From the NCBI GenBank assembly GCA_028711205.1, contig JAQTSP010000038.1, positions 1 to 13,968 of the forward strand: DNA of 13,968 nt. Direction: 5' to 3'. Each line of letters starts with the position of its first letter. Position 1 is the first letter of the stretch. Of the stretch, positions 1 through 6,821 are shown piece after piece. This DNA comes from Eubacteriales bacterium (GTDB lineage: Bacteria > Bacillota > Clostridia > Christensenellales > SZUA-584). The notes below the pieces were generated by a model. The model saw nothing but the letters and a program-made list of their open reading frames with translations. It searched no databases and was not told the origin of the DNA. Position numbers and translations under genes: made by a program.

Positions 1-1
1 G

Positions 2-769
2 AACAAGGGTGAAAGAAATATGTTTTCTGGCTTACTGGTCTGTGCCGATTGCGGCCATAACCTGCACTACCATTTCAATCAAGCAAATCCAGATATCAGG
101 TATTTCAACTGCTCTAACTACAAGGGTAATCGTGGTACCTGCATATCCACGCACTATATCCGCGTTGATTTTCTGGAACTGGTGGTGCTTGGAGAAATCC
201 GCCGCCTGACACGGTTTGCCAGCAAAAACGAAACCGAGTTTGTGAAAGCGATTATGGGATACTCGCAGCAAACCGCCATCGACGGTCTGCAAAGCAGGCA
301 AAAGGAGTTAAACTCCCTGCTTGCCCGCGATAAGGAGCTTGACCGATTGTTTGAGCAGATGTACGAGGACAACGTGACCGGAAAAATATCTGATGAACGG
401 TTTTCAAAAATGACCAAGCGGTACGAGGATGAGCAGAGCGGGTTGGCCGAGCGGATTAAAACGCTGAAAGCTAAGCTTGACAAGGAATATAATCAGGCTG
501 AGACTACCGATATGTTCATCGCCACCGTCCGCAAGTACACTCGGGCAAAGAAGCTGACGCCGCGCATACTGAACGAACTGATCGAACGTATTGAGGTGCA
601 TCAGACTGAAAAGGTGGACGGCGTATACGTTCAGAAACTGACGATCCATTATAACTGCGTGGGATCCATTGAGATACCGGAGGTTCTATCACTGCCAAAG
701 CCTGATATCCTGTTACAAACGAGAAAGGGAGTAGCCGTCAGCTATTCCCAAACGCAGGAAGCCGTATAA
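2..769 (+). CDS. Large serine recombinase, C-terminal part (cut by window edge)
   Basis: This is the C-terminal half of a site-specific serine recombinase, the enzyme that integrates and excises integrative elements. The frame is open to the first bases, so the catalytic resolvase domain lies outside the window; the ATG at 20 is internal. From that Met, a zinc ribbon has cysteines at 8, 11, 31 and 41 (CADC, then C and C). A charged, probably coiled-coil stretch follows at about 90-165. The end (about 175-235) matches the DUF4368 pattern, with LTPRILNELIERIEVH and a closing hydrophobic strand. This layout is typical of Clostridia recombinases of the TndX/Tn4451-like group. The stop codon overlaps the T-tract of the terminator serving the opposite-strand tRNA-Leu, so the gene sits at the edge of its element. 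Family assignment is firm; whether the enzyme is active cannot be judged. Confidence 0.9.
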   Translation, partial: NKGERNMFSGLLVCADCGHNLHYHFNQANPDIRYFNCSNYKGNRGTCISTHYIRVDFLELVVLGEIRRLTRFASKNETEFVKAIMGYSQQTAIDGLQSRQKELNSLLARDKELDRLFEQMYEDNVTGKISDERFSKMTKRYEDEQSGLAERIKTLKAKLDKEYNQAETTDMFIATVRKYTRAKKLTPRILNELIERIEVHQTEKVDGVYVQKLTIHYNCVGSIEIPEVLSLPKPDILLQTRKGVAVSYSQTQEAV

Positions 770-817
770 AAAACCGAGTGTTCTTACAGCACTTTCAAAT
801 GCTATAAGAACACTCGG
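768..817 (-). terminator. Intrinsic terminator of tRNA-Leu
   Basis: A perfect 13-bp inverted repeat (774-786 with 805-817, ccgagtgttctta / taagaacactcgg) encloses an 18-nt loop. Read on the minus strand it begins 2 nt after the tRNA CCA end and runs directly into six T residues (773-768), the classical intrinsic terminator form. On the + strand no T-run follows, so it is not a good terminator for the recombinase. Confidence 0.85.
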
Positions 818-819
818 CA

Positions 820-904
820 TGGTGCGAGGAAGGGGACTTGAACCCCTACGGTATATACCACACGCCCCTCAAACGTGCGCGTCTGCCGGTTCCGCCACCC
901 TCGC
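820..904 (-). tRNA. tRNA-Leu (anticodon GAG)
   Basis: Read on the minus strand this folds as a type II tRNA. The acceptor arm GCGAGGG pairs with CCTCGC, and the D-arm contains GGCGGAACCGGCAGAC. The anticodon stem CACGT/GCGTG encloses the loop TTGAGGG, giving anticodon GAG for CUC/CUU. A long variable arm (TGTGGTATATACC region) and the T-arm with GGTTCAAGTCC follow. The CCA is encoded (820-822) and the discriminator base is A. Length, long variable arm and anticodon agree on leucine. Confidence 0.95.
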
Positions 905-936
905 AGGTTAATATATTTTTTGGGTCAACAGATATG

Positions 937-965
937 ATTTTAACCATGAAACAATAAAAAGTCAA
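937..965 (-). promoter_or_regulatory. Sigma-A promoter of tRNA-Leu
   Basis: On the minus strand TTGACT (965-960) and TAAAAT (942-937) are separated by exactly 17 nt. The -10 box ends 32 nt before the mature tRNA start, giving a short 5' leader. Found by reading, not by experiment. Confidence 0.7.
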
Positions 966-1023
966 CCCTTATCTAAAAAAATGCAGGAACGCGTATTATC
1001 CCGCCAGGCATATCGGATATGTG

Positions 1024-1053
1024 TTTACAATATCATAGAAAATGGCTTATAAT
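1024..1053 (+). promoter_or_regulatory. Sigma-A promoter of the fumarase operon
   Basis: TTTACA (1024-1029) and TATAAT (1048-1053) are 18 nt apart, and a second TATAAT follows directly at 1054-1059. The start codon is 30 nt downstream of the first -10 box, leaving a very short leader with AAGG at 1070-1073. Confidence 0.65.
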
Positions 1054-1082
1054 TATAATGATAAGAATGAAGGTATGTTATT

Positions 1083-1919
1083 ATGCGAACGATTAACAGC
1101 GATATAATCAAACAAGCAGTGCGCGATCTTTTTTTATCTGCATGCCGTATGCCGGGCGATGACGCGTTGTCGGCTATAAGAGCGGCATATCAAGCGGAAA
1201 CGTGCCCGCCATCCAAGGAAGCGCTGAGGCAGCTGATCGAAAACGCGCGCGTATCGGATGAAACAGGTATGCCGTATTGCCAGGATACAGGAATGGCGGT
1301 GGTGTTTGTCGACGTGGGACAGGATGTACATGTTGAAGGCGTGCTGGATGCTGCGATCAACGAAGGTGTTAGAGAGGCTTATGAGCAGGGGTATTTTCGC
1401 AAATCGGTACGCGATCCGATCACCGGCATCAATACGAATGACAATACGCCTGCTGTGATACACTACGATATCGTAGAAGGCGACAGGATCAGCATCACGG
1501 CCGCACCAAAAGGGTTCGGCAGCGAGAACATGAGCCGTATTGCGATGTTGAAGCCCGGAGACGGTATCAGCGGTATCAAAAGCTTTGTGGTCGACTGCGT
1601 CAAATCCGCCGGAGGCAGCCCTTGCCCGCCCGTTGTGCTGGGTGTCGGCATCGGCGGTACGTTTGAGAAATGCGCGCTGATCGCTAAAAAACAGCTTTTA
1701 CGCGAGATCGGAAGCCTGAACAGCGATACCACTCTTGCGGTGCTTGAGCAAAGTCTCAAGGACGAGATCAACGCGCTTGATATCGGCGTGATGGGATTTG
1801 GCGGCAGCAATTATTGTTTGGCCGTGCACATTGCGACATACCCGACGCATATCGCGGGGTTGCCTGTCGCGGTCAATTTCCAGTGCCACGCGTCAAGGCA
1901 CGCACATATCACGATATAA
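1083..1919 (+). CDS. Fumarate hydratase (class I, 4Fe-4S), alpha subunit
   Basis: This is the N-terminal-type subunit of the two-gene iron-sulfur fumarase, which hydrates fumarate to L-malate in the cytoplasm. It has 278 residues, the usual size for the separate alpha subunit. The cluster-binding cysteines are visible at C66 (YCQDTG), C181 (SPCPP) and C268 (NFQCHASRHA). The GVGIGGT loop (187-193) and the INTNDNTPAVIHYDIV segment are also typical. The ATG at 1083 follows AAGG by 9 nt. The beta gene starts 10 nt after the stop, so both are surely one operon. The related L(+)-tartrate dehydratase alpha cannot be fully excluded from sequence alone, as the families are close; fumarase is the likelier call. 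The gene is clearly GC-richer than the sugar cluster on the right. Confidence 0.93.
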   Translation: MRTINSDIIKQAVRDLFLSACRMPGDDALSAIRAAYQAETCPPSKEALRQLIENARVSDETGMPYCQDTGMAVVFVDVGQDVHVEGVLDAAINEGVREAYEQGYFRKSVRDPITGINTNDNTPAVIHYDIVEGDRISITAAPKGFGSENMSRIAMLKPGDGISGIKSFVVDCVKSAGGSPCPPVVLGVGIGGTFEKCALIAKKQLLREIGSLNSDTTLAVLEQSLKDEINALDIGVMGFGGSNYCLAVHIATYPTHIAGLPVAVNFQCHASRHAHITI

Positions 1920-1929
1920 AGGAGATGGC

Positions 1930-2454
1930 ATGACAGAACTGAGCACACCTCTTGATATAAATAGGATACAAAAGCTTTGCGCCGGCGACAGCGTGGCGCT
2001 CTCAGGGTACGCGTATACCGCAAGAGACGCGGCGCATGCAAGGCTGTTTGAGATGATACGATCAAACCGGGCGCTGCCCATTACCCTGAAAAACAGCGGC
2101 ATCTTTTACGCGGGCCCGTGTCCGGATATGCCCGGCCGCGTCATCAATTCGTGCGGGCCGACGACGTCTTCGCGCATGAACGCCTACGCGCCTTTGCTGT
2201 ATGACATGGGGATCTCGTTCGTTATCGGCAAAGGCCCCGTATCAGACGATGTGAGGGATGCGATCGTACGCAACAAAGCGGTGTACTTTATGGCGGTCGG
2301 CGGCGCGGGTGCGCTGATCGCATCGCATATCACGGCGGCATGGGATATCGCATTCCCCGAACTCGGGCCCGAAGCGATCAGAGAAGTCGCGTTTGACAAA
2401 GTGCCGCTGATCGTGGCGATCGACTGCCGCGGCAGCAGCGTGTTTGCGAGATAA
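1930..2454 (+). CDS. Fumarate hydratase (class I), beta subunit
   Basis: This is the C-terminal-type partner that completes the active site of the iron-sulfur fumarase. It has 174 residues, usual for the separate subunit. Family marks are LSGYAYTARDAAHARL near the start, FYAGPCP, the catalytic-loop motif GPTTSSRMNAY, the IGKGPVSDDV segment and the GGAGALIASHI segment. The open frame extends upstream into the alpha gene, but the ATG at 1930 is the right start: it follows AAGGAG at 1918-1924 and gives the family N-terminus. The GPTTSxRM motif is commonly followed by Asp, whereas here it is Asn, a mild difference. L(+)-tartrate dehydratase beta is the alternative. Confidence 0.92.
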   Translation: MTELSTPLDINRIQKLCAGDSVALSGYAYTARDAAHARLFEMIRSNRALPITLKNSGIFYAGPCPDMPGRVINSCGPTTSSRMNAYAPLLYDMGISFVIGKGPVSDDVRDAIVRNKAVYFMAVGGAGALIASHITAAWDIAFPELGPEAIREVAFDKVPLIVAIDCRGSSVFAR

Positions 2455-2462
2455 TAAAACAC

Positions 2463-2491
2463 TTGAAATAGGTGCCCCGATGCATTATAAT
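2463..2491 (+). promoter_or_regulatory. Sigma-A promoter of tRNA-Thr
   Basis: TTGAAA (2463-2468) and TATAAT (2486-2491) lie 17 nt apart, starting 8 nt after the fumarase beta stop. The transcript would carry a leader of about 75 nt before the mature tRNA. Confidence 0.7.
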
Positions 2492-2572
2492 ATCACTCGC
2501 GACGCTTTTTCGCGCGGGAAAAAATATAAGTAGGAATTCGTAAGCAGGGACACATAGTAAAAAGTGAAATAT

Positions 2573-2648
<76 letters not shown>

Positions 2649-2653
2649 GAAAA

Positions 2654-2699
2654 AAGCTCGAGGCAAGCCTTTAATAAAGGCACTTCGGGGCTTTTTTTT
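2654..2699 (+). terminator. Intrinsic terminator of tRNA-Thr
   Basis: A stem-loop (AAGCTCGA with TCGGGGCTT, plus an inner GCCTTT/AAAGGC hairpin) is followed by eight T residues at 2692-2699. It lies just after the tRNA CCA. Confidence 0.8.
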
Positions 2700-2717
2700 A
2701 TGCGGATAGTTTGAGAG

Positions 2718-2774
2718 ATGACCCCATTTCACCGAAATTGGGGGTAAAATGCGCTAAAATTGGGGGTACTTGAA
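2718..2774. repeat. Insertion-sequence-end-like repeats (remnant)
   Basis: The stretch holds two direct copies of AAATTGGGGGTA (around 2735-2746) or its close variant AAATTGGGGGTAC (around 2757-2769), about 22 nt apart. An opposing ATGACCCCATTT lies just before them and can pair with the first copy. Clustered GGGGGT/ACCCC repeats beside AAATT are a habit of IS21-family ends. No transposase gene is present, so this would be a remnant or a solo end. The family call is inference. Confidence 0.35.
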
Positions 2775-2787
2775 AAAGAAAAATGAT

Positions 2788-2927
2788 TCAATGGTTATCG
2801 GCAAATTTACCCACTGATTTTGTATTTATTAAGCGTGCTTCGGGGCTTGCGAGTCCGTTGTTGAACACCCTTGAAATAGTTGCGTGGATACATTTGCTGC
2901 TTTCGCAACATTATGAATTGTTGCCAT
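2788..2927 (-). pseudogene. LacI-family regulator, frameshifted N-terminal remnant
   Basis: On the minus strand, ATG at 2927 opens MATIHNVAKAANVST, the hallmark first helix and turn of LacI-family DNA-binding domains, preceded by a plausible AGGAAAGG site. At 2881-2883 the frame breaks. Shifting by one base continues the family pattern as TISRVFNNGLASPEAR, so a single base was lost between ACG and CAACT. After about 2834 similarity fades, and a stop follows at 2788 next to the insertion-sequence-like repeats. The hinge and sugar-binding domain (about 280 residues) are missing. LacI regulators commonly control neighbouring sugar importers, so this may be the lost repressor of the divergent ABC operon; that role is inferred. 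Confidence 0.75.
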
Positions 2928-2977
2928 ACACGGTCTGCCTTTCCTGTAAAAATACAAAAAATTAATAATAAAATAAG

Positions 2978-3006
2978 TTGACATTTTGTCTTGTCTATAA
3001 TAATAT
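2978..3006 (+). promoter_or_regulatory. Sigma-A promoter of the ABC importer operon
   Basis: A consensus TTGACA (2978-2983) and TAATAT (3001-3006) are separated by 17 nt. The -35 box overlaps a small inverted repeat, GACA-TTT-TGTC (2980-2990), that could be part of an operator. Transcription would start near 3013, leaving a leader of about 180 nt. Confidence 0.65.
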
Positions 3007-3014
3007 ACATATAT

Positions 3015-3053
3015 TAAATCAAAAATCAAAAATCAAATATCATTAATCAAAAA
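3015..3053 (+). repeat. AAATCAA tandem-like repeat in the operon leader
   Basis: The unit AAATCAA or AATCAAA recurs four times in 39 bases, just after the predicted transcription start. It would make an unstructured A-rich 5' end. Its function is unknown; it may simply be low-complexity sequence. Confidence 0.5.
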
Positions 3054-3135
3054 TATTTTAAGTAATAACAAGCTGAGGGGATTTGATTAGTATTAGATGG
3101 AGTGAGTGGCAAACTTCATTTAATGGCATAAATAA

Positions 3136-3161
3136 CGGATATTAACTGCTCGCAGTATCCG
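3136..3161 (+). promoter_or_regulatory. Leader hairpin before the ABC operon
   Basis: CGGATA (3136-3141) pairs with TATCCG (3156-3161), and CTGC pairs with GCAG inside around a two-base loop, leaving a small bulge. No T-run follows, so it is not an intrinsic terminator. It sits 20 nt before the AGGAAGGAG ribosome binding site (3180-3188), where it could affect mRNA stability or translation. Confidence 0.45.
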
Positions 3162-3191
3162 CTAATTTATAACAATAATAGGAAGGAGCGT

Positions 3192-4739
3192 ATGGGTATA
3201 CACCCGTTTTGCGCGTATATGTCATACAAGGTAAATATGGAGTCTAATGATTATCTGATAATGAAAGATATTCATAAGAGTTTTTCCTCTGTGGAAGTAC
3301 TAAAGGGTGTTGATTTTTCAGTAAAACGTGGTGAAATACATGGCTTCTTAGGGGGTAATGGAGCAGGGAAATCAACATTTATGAATATTCTTGGTGGAAT
3401 ATATTCGAAGGACAGCGGTGATATATATATTAATAATAAAAAAGTTGAAATTGCAAACCCAATGCGGGCGACACAGAATGGGATTTCATTCATACACCAA
3501 GAATTAAAATTATTTTCCATGCGGTCAATAGCGGATAATATTTTTATCTCGCGACTACCGTTAAAAGGGCCATTCAAATTAATAGATGAAGTTGAAAAAA
3601 ATAAAATGGCAAAAAAATGGCTTGATATGATCGAGTTAGATGTTAGCCCTAAAACGATCGTTGAGCGGTTAAGCATTGCAGAACAGCAGATGGTTGAGAT
3701 CGCTAAAGCACTATCTTATGAGTCACAAATTATAATTTTCGATGAGCCGACCTCATCTTTAACTAAGAAAGAGACGCAGACTCTGTTCCGGATTATCCGT
3801 AAACTTAAAGAAGCAAGAGCCTGTATCATTTACATATCGCACAAGTTCGAAGAAATATTTGAACTTTGTGACCGTGTCACCGTCTTGCGAGATGGGAAGG
3901 ACGTTGGAACGGTCAATGTAAGTGAAACGACAACAGATGAACTTGTAAGTATGGTGATTGGTGAACGTTTGGATCAATATTTTCCAACGGTCCCGCCATT
4001 AACGTCAGAAGAGAATGCCTTAGAAGCTAAAAATTTTGTTAATTATAAATTAAATGATATTAGTTTTAGTTTGAAAAAAGGTGAAATACTGGGCATATTC
4101 GGTCTTGTTGGTGCTGGCCGAAGTGAATTGGCAAGAGCGGTATTTGGATTGGATCATTTGGTATCAGGTGAATTATTTATTAATGGCAAAAAGACGGTAA
4201 TTAAATCGCCACAGGCGGCTATACGTGCCAGGCTAAGCTTTCTTACAGAGGACAGGAGGAGTGAGGGGCTTGTACTAAGCATGGATATTAACAGCAACTT
4301 AAACTTACCAATTATAAACAAAACAATCATACCTATAATAGGTTTGCTAAAACAGCGGCAAATGAAAGCGAATACCACCGAGGCATTTAGCCAGTTCCAT
4401 ATTATAGCAAGAGATGCCAAGCAGCGTGTGAAATTTTTGAGCGGCGGCAATCAACAAAAAGTCGTATTGTCTAAATGGTTTTTATCGTCACCAAAGGTAT
4501 TCATTTTTGATGAGCCTACCCGTGGTATTGATGTAAAAACGAAAGCTGAAATCTATGAGCAAATTGTCAATATGACTTCGGCCGGGTGTTCTGCGATCGT
4601 CATATCATCAGAGGCACCCGAGATAATAGGTATCTGTCACCGAATTCTCGTAATGAAAGGCGGAAGGATTGTCGGAGAATATTTGCGTGAGAATGCAACA
4701 GAAGAAAAGCTGATAAAAAGTGCGATGGGAGGCGAGTAA
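3192..4739 (+). CDS. Sugar ABC importer, ATP-binding protein (RbsA/MglA type)
   Basis: This cytoplasmic double-domain ATPase powers a carbohydrate uptake transporter of the CUT2 class. Domain 1 has Walker A GGNGAGKST (54-62), signature LSIAEQQ (160-166), Walker B IIIFDEPTS (180-188) and switch His217. Domain 2 has the degenerate GLVGAGRSE (304-312, usual for this class), signature LSGGNQQK (416-423) and Walker B FIFDEPTRGID. It has 515 residues against about 500 for the family. The extra length is the first 15 residues: ATG 3192 has the strong AGGAAGGAG site, while an internal ATG at 3237 would give 500 residues starting at the family's usual position. The permease begins 2 nt after the stop. 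The class transports ribose, galactose, xylose, inositol and similar compounds; the substrate here is unknown. Confidence 0.95.
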   Translation: MGIHPFCAYMSYKVNMESNDYLIMKDIHKSFSSVEVLKGVDFSVKRGEIHGFLGGNGAGKSTFMNILGGIYSKDSGDIYINNKKVEIANPMRATQNGISFIHQELKLFSMRSIADNIFISRLPLKGPFKLIDEVEKNKMAKKWLDMIELDVSPKTIVERLSIAEQQMVEIAKALSYESQIIIFDEPTSSLTKKETQTLFRIIRKLKEARACIIYISHKFEEIFELCDRVTVLRDGKDVGTVNVSETTTDELVSMVIGERLDQYFPTVPPLTSEENALEAKNFVNYKLNDISFSLKKGEILGIFGLVGAGRSELARAVFGLDHLVSGELFINGKKTVIKSPQAAIRARLSFLTEDRRSEGLVLSMDINSNLNLPIINKTIIPIIGLLKQRQMKANTTEAFSQFHIIARDAKQRVKFLSGGNQQKVVLSKWFLSSPKVFIFDEPTRGIDVKTKAEIYEQIVNMTSAGCSAIVISSEAPEIIGICHRILVMKGGRIVGEYLRENATEEKLIKSAMGGE

Positions 4740-4740
4740 T

Positions 4741-5715
4741 ATGAAAATAAGGTTGCCGAAAAATGCAATAGATTATGTAAAGCCTGGGATGTTTGTAATA
4801 TTCATCGTTTTCATAATTATTCGAGTGCCAATCTTTTTCCGAGTAGATAACTTAATCTCTGTTGTGGCGCAAGGGGCCGTCATTGGTATTGCGTCAATTG
4901 GCATGACGATGGTCATATTGGCTGGCGAGATCGATATATCTGTAGGTGCCATGATATATTGTTCAGGAGCCATTGCATCTGAAGTGTTCCTCAGCACTCA
5001 AAGTATGGTTTTAACTATATTTGCCGCAATAGTTTCCGGTTCAATTTTTGGCTTGCTGAACGGATTAGGTGTTGCAAAGTTCAAAATACCATCAATTATT
5101 ACGACGTTGGCCGTATCAAATATTTTAACGGGTATGGGAAGCTTGATAATCGGATCTGATAGCACACTTATTGCTGGTGATGCGTACAAGGTAATCAGTC
5201 AAACAAAGATATTAGGATTGTTAAGCAGTGCATGGCTTTATATTATATTGTTTGCGCTATTTCTAGTGATAGTCAGCAAGACTCGATTTGGCAGATATAT
5301 TTATGCAATAGGTGACAATGCAGATGCGCTTAGGGCTTCTGGCATTAATTTGGAATTGATGCAAACAATGATTTTCGTTTTAACAGGTACGTTATGCGGA
5401 ATTGGAGGATTACTTTCAACTTCACGATTAGGCGGGTCACAGTTTAACCTTTCGCTTGGAACAGAAATTTACTGTATCGCGGCCGTTGTTGTCGGCGGTG
5501 TAAGTATGACAGGTGGCAAGGGCAGCTTATTAGGAACCCTTGTTGGAGTATTCATTGTTGCTGCATTGGATAATTTGCTGAGACTCATGAGTGTGTCCGC
5601 TTATATATACGGCGTGGTTTGGGGTATTGCAATCTTTACGATAGTATTGATTGATATACTGAAGAAAAAACAAGACATCCGGAATCGCCAAAGGCAGATT
5701 CTTGATCATAAATAA
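4741..5715 (+). CDS. Sugar ABC importer, permease 1 (RbsC type)
   Basis: This is a membrane-embedded subunit of the CUT2 importer, 324 residues with roughly 8-10 hydrophobic segments. The family loop GEIDISVG (62-69) follows a GAVIGIASIGMTMVIL helix, and GGVSMTGGKGSLLGTLVG near the C-terminus is also typical. The frame opens 21 nt upstream, but the start is ATG 4741: it follows GGGAGG by 8 nt and lies one base after the ATPase stop. The binding-protein gene follows after 21 nt. Since a second, different permease is encoded downstream, the transporter is probably a heterodimer in the membrane. Confidence 0.94.
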   Translation: MKIRLPKNAIDYVKPGMFVIFIVFIIIRVPIFFRVDNLISVVAQGAVIGIASIGMTMVILAGEIDISVGAMIYCSGAIASEVFLSTQSMVLTIFAAIVSGSIFGLLNGLGVAKFKIPSIITTLAVSNILTGMGSLIIGSDSTLIAGDAYKVISQTKILGLLSSAWLYIILFALFLVIVSKTRFGRYIYAIGDNADALRASGINLELMQTMIFVLTGTLCGIGGLLSTSRLGGSQFNLSLGTEIYCIAAVVVGGVSMTGGKGSLLGTLVGVFIVAALDNLLRLMSVSAYIYGVVWGIAIFTIVLIDILKKKQDIRNRQRQILDHK

Positions 5716-5736
5716 CACGAAAGGAAATTAGGGAAA

Positions 5737-6774
5737 ATGAAAAAAATGAAAAGAGTCCTATTACTTATTGTGATTGCGTTAATGGCAAGCGCGCTGGTAG
5801 CATGTAGCACTCCTGCAACAGCAGACGATAATAGCGCCAATGATGAAGTTGCAAAAAGATTAGGTGATGGTGTCAACAGAATTGGTTTTGCAATGGCGGA
5901 AATCACAGGCCAAGCTGTACAGACCGAAGCACAGGCATTTGAAGACAAAGCAAAAGAGTTGGGGTTTGATGATGTTATCATTCTCTCGGCTGAGAACTCA
6001 GTAGAAACACAGGTTACACAAATCAAAGATCTTATCACAAGTGAGTGTGATGTTATCTGTGTATATAGCGCGGATGCAGACGGAGTTGTTCCTGCTGTTC
6101 AGGCATGCAATGAAGCAGGTATCCCGGTTATTGCTGTAGATAGAGGAATAAACGGTGGTGAGATCTATTGTACAATCGCTTCGAACAACATTAGCGATGG
6201 CCGCGATGTTGCAAACTATTTCGGTTTAATGACCGAGGGCGAAGCTGAAGATTCAGTTAAGGTTCTCCATATTATCGGGAACCTGTCTTCGACGGCTCAG
6301 AAAGAGCGCGCAGACGGATTCCGTATTGGTTGTGAAAACTGGGGTCAGCTTGAAATCGTTGATGAAGTCGCAACTGATGCGGATGCGGACAGGATCTATA
6401 ATGCTGTTGTTGATGCATTCAAGGTCAATCCAGATATAAAGGCGATTTTTGTACCTTATGATCAGCTTCTTTCCCCTGTTGTTTCCGCGCTCAAGGAGAT
6501 TGGTATGTTCTATCCGGCTGGTGATCCAAATCACGTTATGCTTGGCGCTGTTGATGGAGCAACTGAGCAGCTCGAATGGTTGTCTGAGGGCATAAATGAT
6601 ATCTCAATATCTTTGGATTTCCTGGGCTTTGGACAAACCGCAGCATCCGTCGCAGCAGACTATGTCAATGGTATTTCCTCAAATGATGTTGTTCTTACAA
6701 AGAGTATAGTTTGTACTGCTGGCAACGTAGAATATCTTGCAAAAGCAGGAATGCTTTGGGGACTGAGTGAATAG
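5737..6774 (+). CDS. Sugar ABC importer, substrate-binding lipoprotein (RbsB type)
   Basis: This extracellular binding protein delivers the substrate to the importer. It has 345 residues. The N-terminus is a lipoprotein signal: MKKMKR, a hydrophobic run, and the lipobox ALVAC with Cys23 as the lipid-anchored residue. A periplasmic-binding type I fold of the ribose group follows. Positions that bind sugar in RbsB appear conserved: DR at 135-136, R191 in the KERADGF segment, D273 in AVDGATE, and probably Q300. This points to a pentose- or hexose-like ligand without defining it. It sits between the two permeases. Codon use is somewhat GC-richer than in the permeases, as often seen for strongly expressed binding proteins. 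Confidence 0.94.
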   Translation: MKKMKRVLLLIVIALMASALVACSTPATADDNSANDEVAKRLGDGVNRIGFAMAEITGQAVQTEAQAFEDKAKELGFDDVIILSAENSVETQVTQIKDLITSECDVICVYSADADGVVPAVQACNEAGIPVIAVDRGINGGEIYCTIASNNISDGRDVANYFGLMTEGEAEDSVKVLHIIGNLSSTAQKERADGFRIGCENWGQLEIVDEVATDADADRIYNAVVDAFKVNPDIKAIFVPYDQLLSPVVSALKEIGMFYPAGDPNHVMLGAVDGATEQLEWLSEGINDISISLDFLGFGQTAASVAADYVNGISSNDVVLTKSIVCTAGNVEYLAKAGMLWGLSE

Positions 6775-6821
6775 AAAGCGGACCAGTAAATTTATGTAAA
6801 TCGAAGGCTAAGGTGAAATAT

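Noticed and set aside
32..301. Minus-strand frames under the recombinase and similar long antisense frames in the fumarase, importer and 6PGDH genes
   Set aside because: They lie opposite well-supported coding sequence, lack ribosome binding sites and have no recognisable motifs.
2783..2965. A 60-residue + strand frame in the junction region
   Set aside because: It runs antisense to the LacI remnant, has no clear ribosome binding site and shows no family pattern.
4101..4130. Second ATPase domain lacking the Walker A lysine (GLVGAGRSE)
   Set aside because: This degenerate second site is normal for RbsA/MglA-type ATPases and does not indicate damage.
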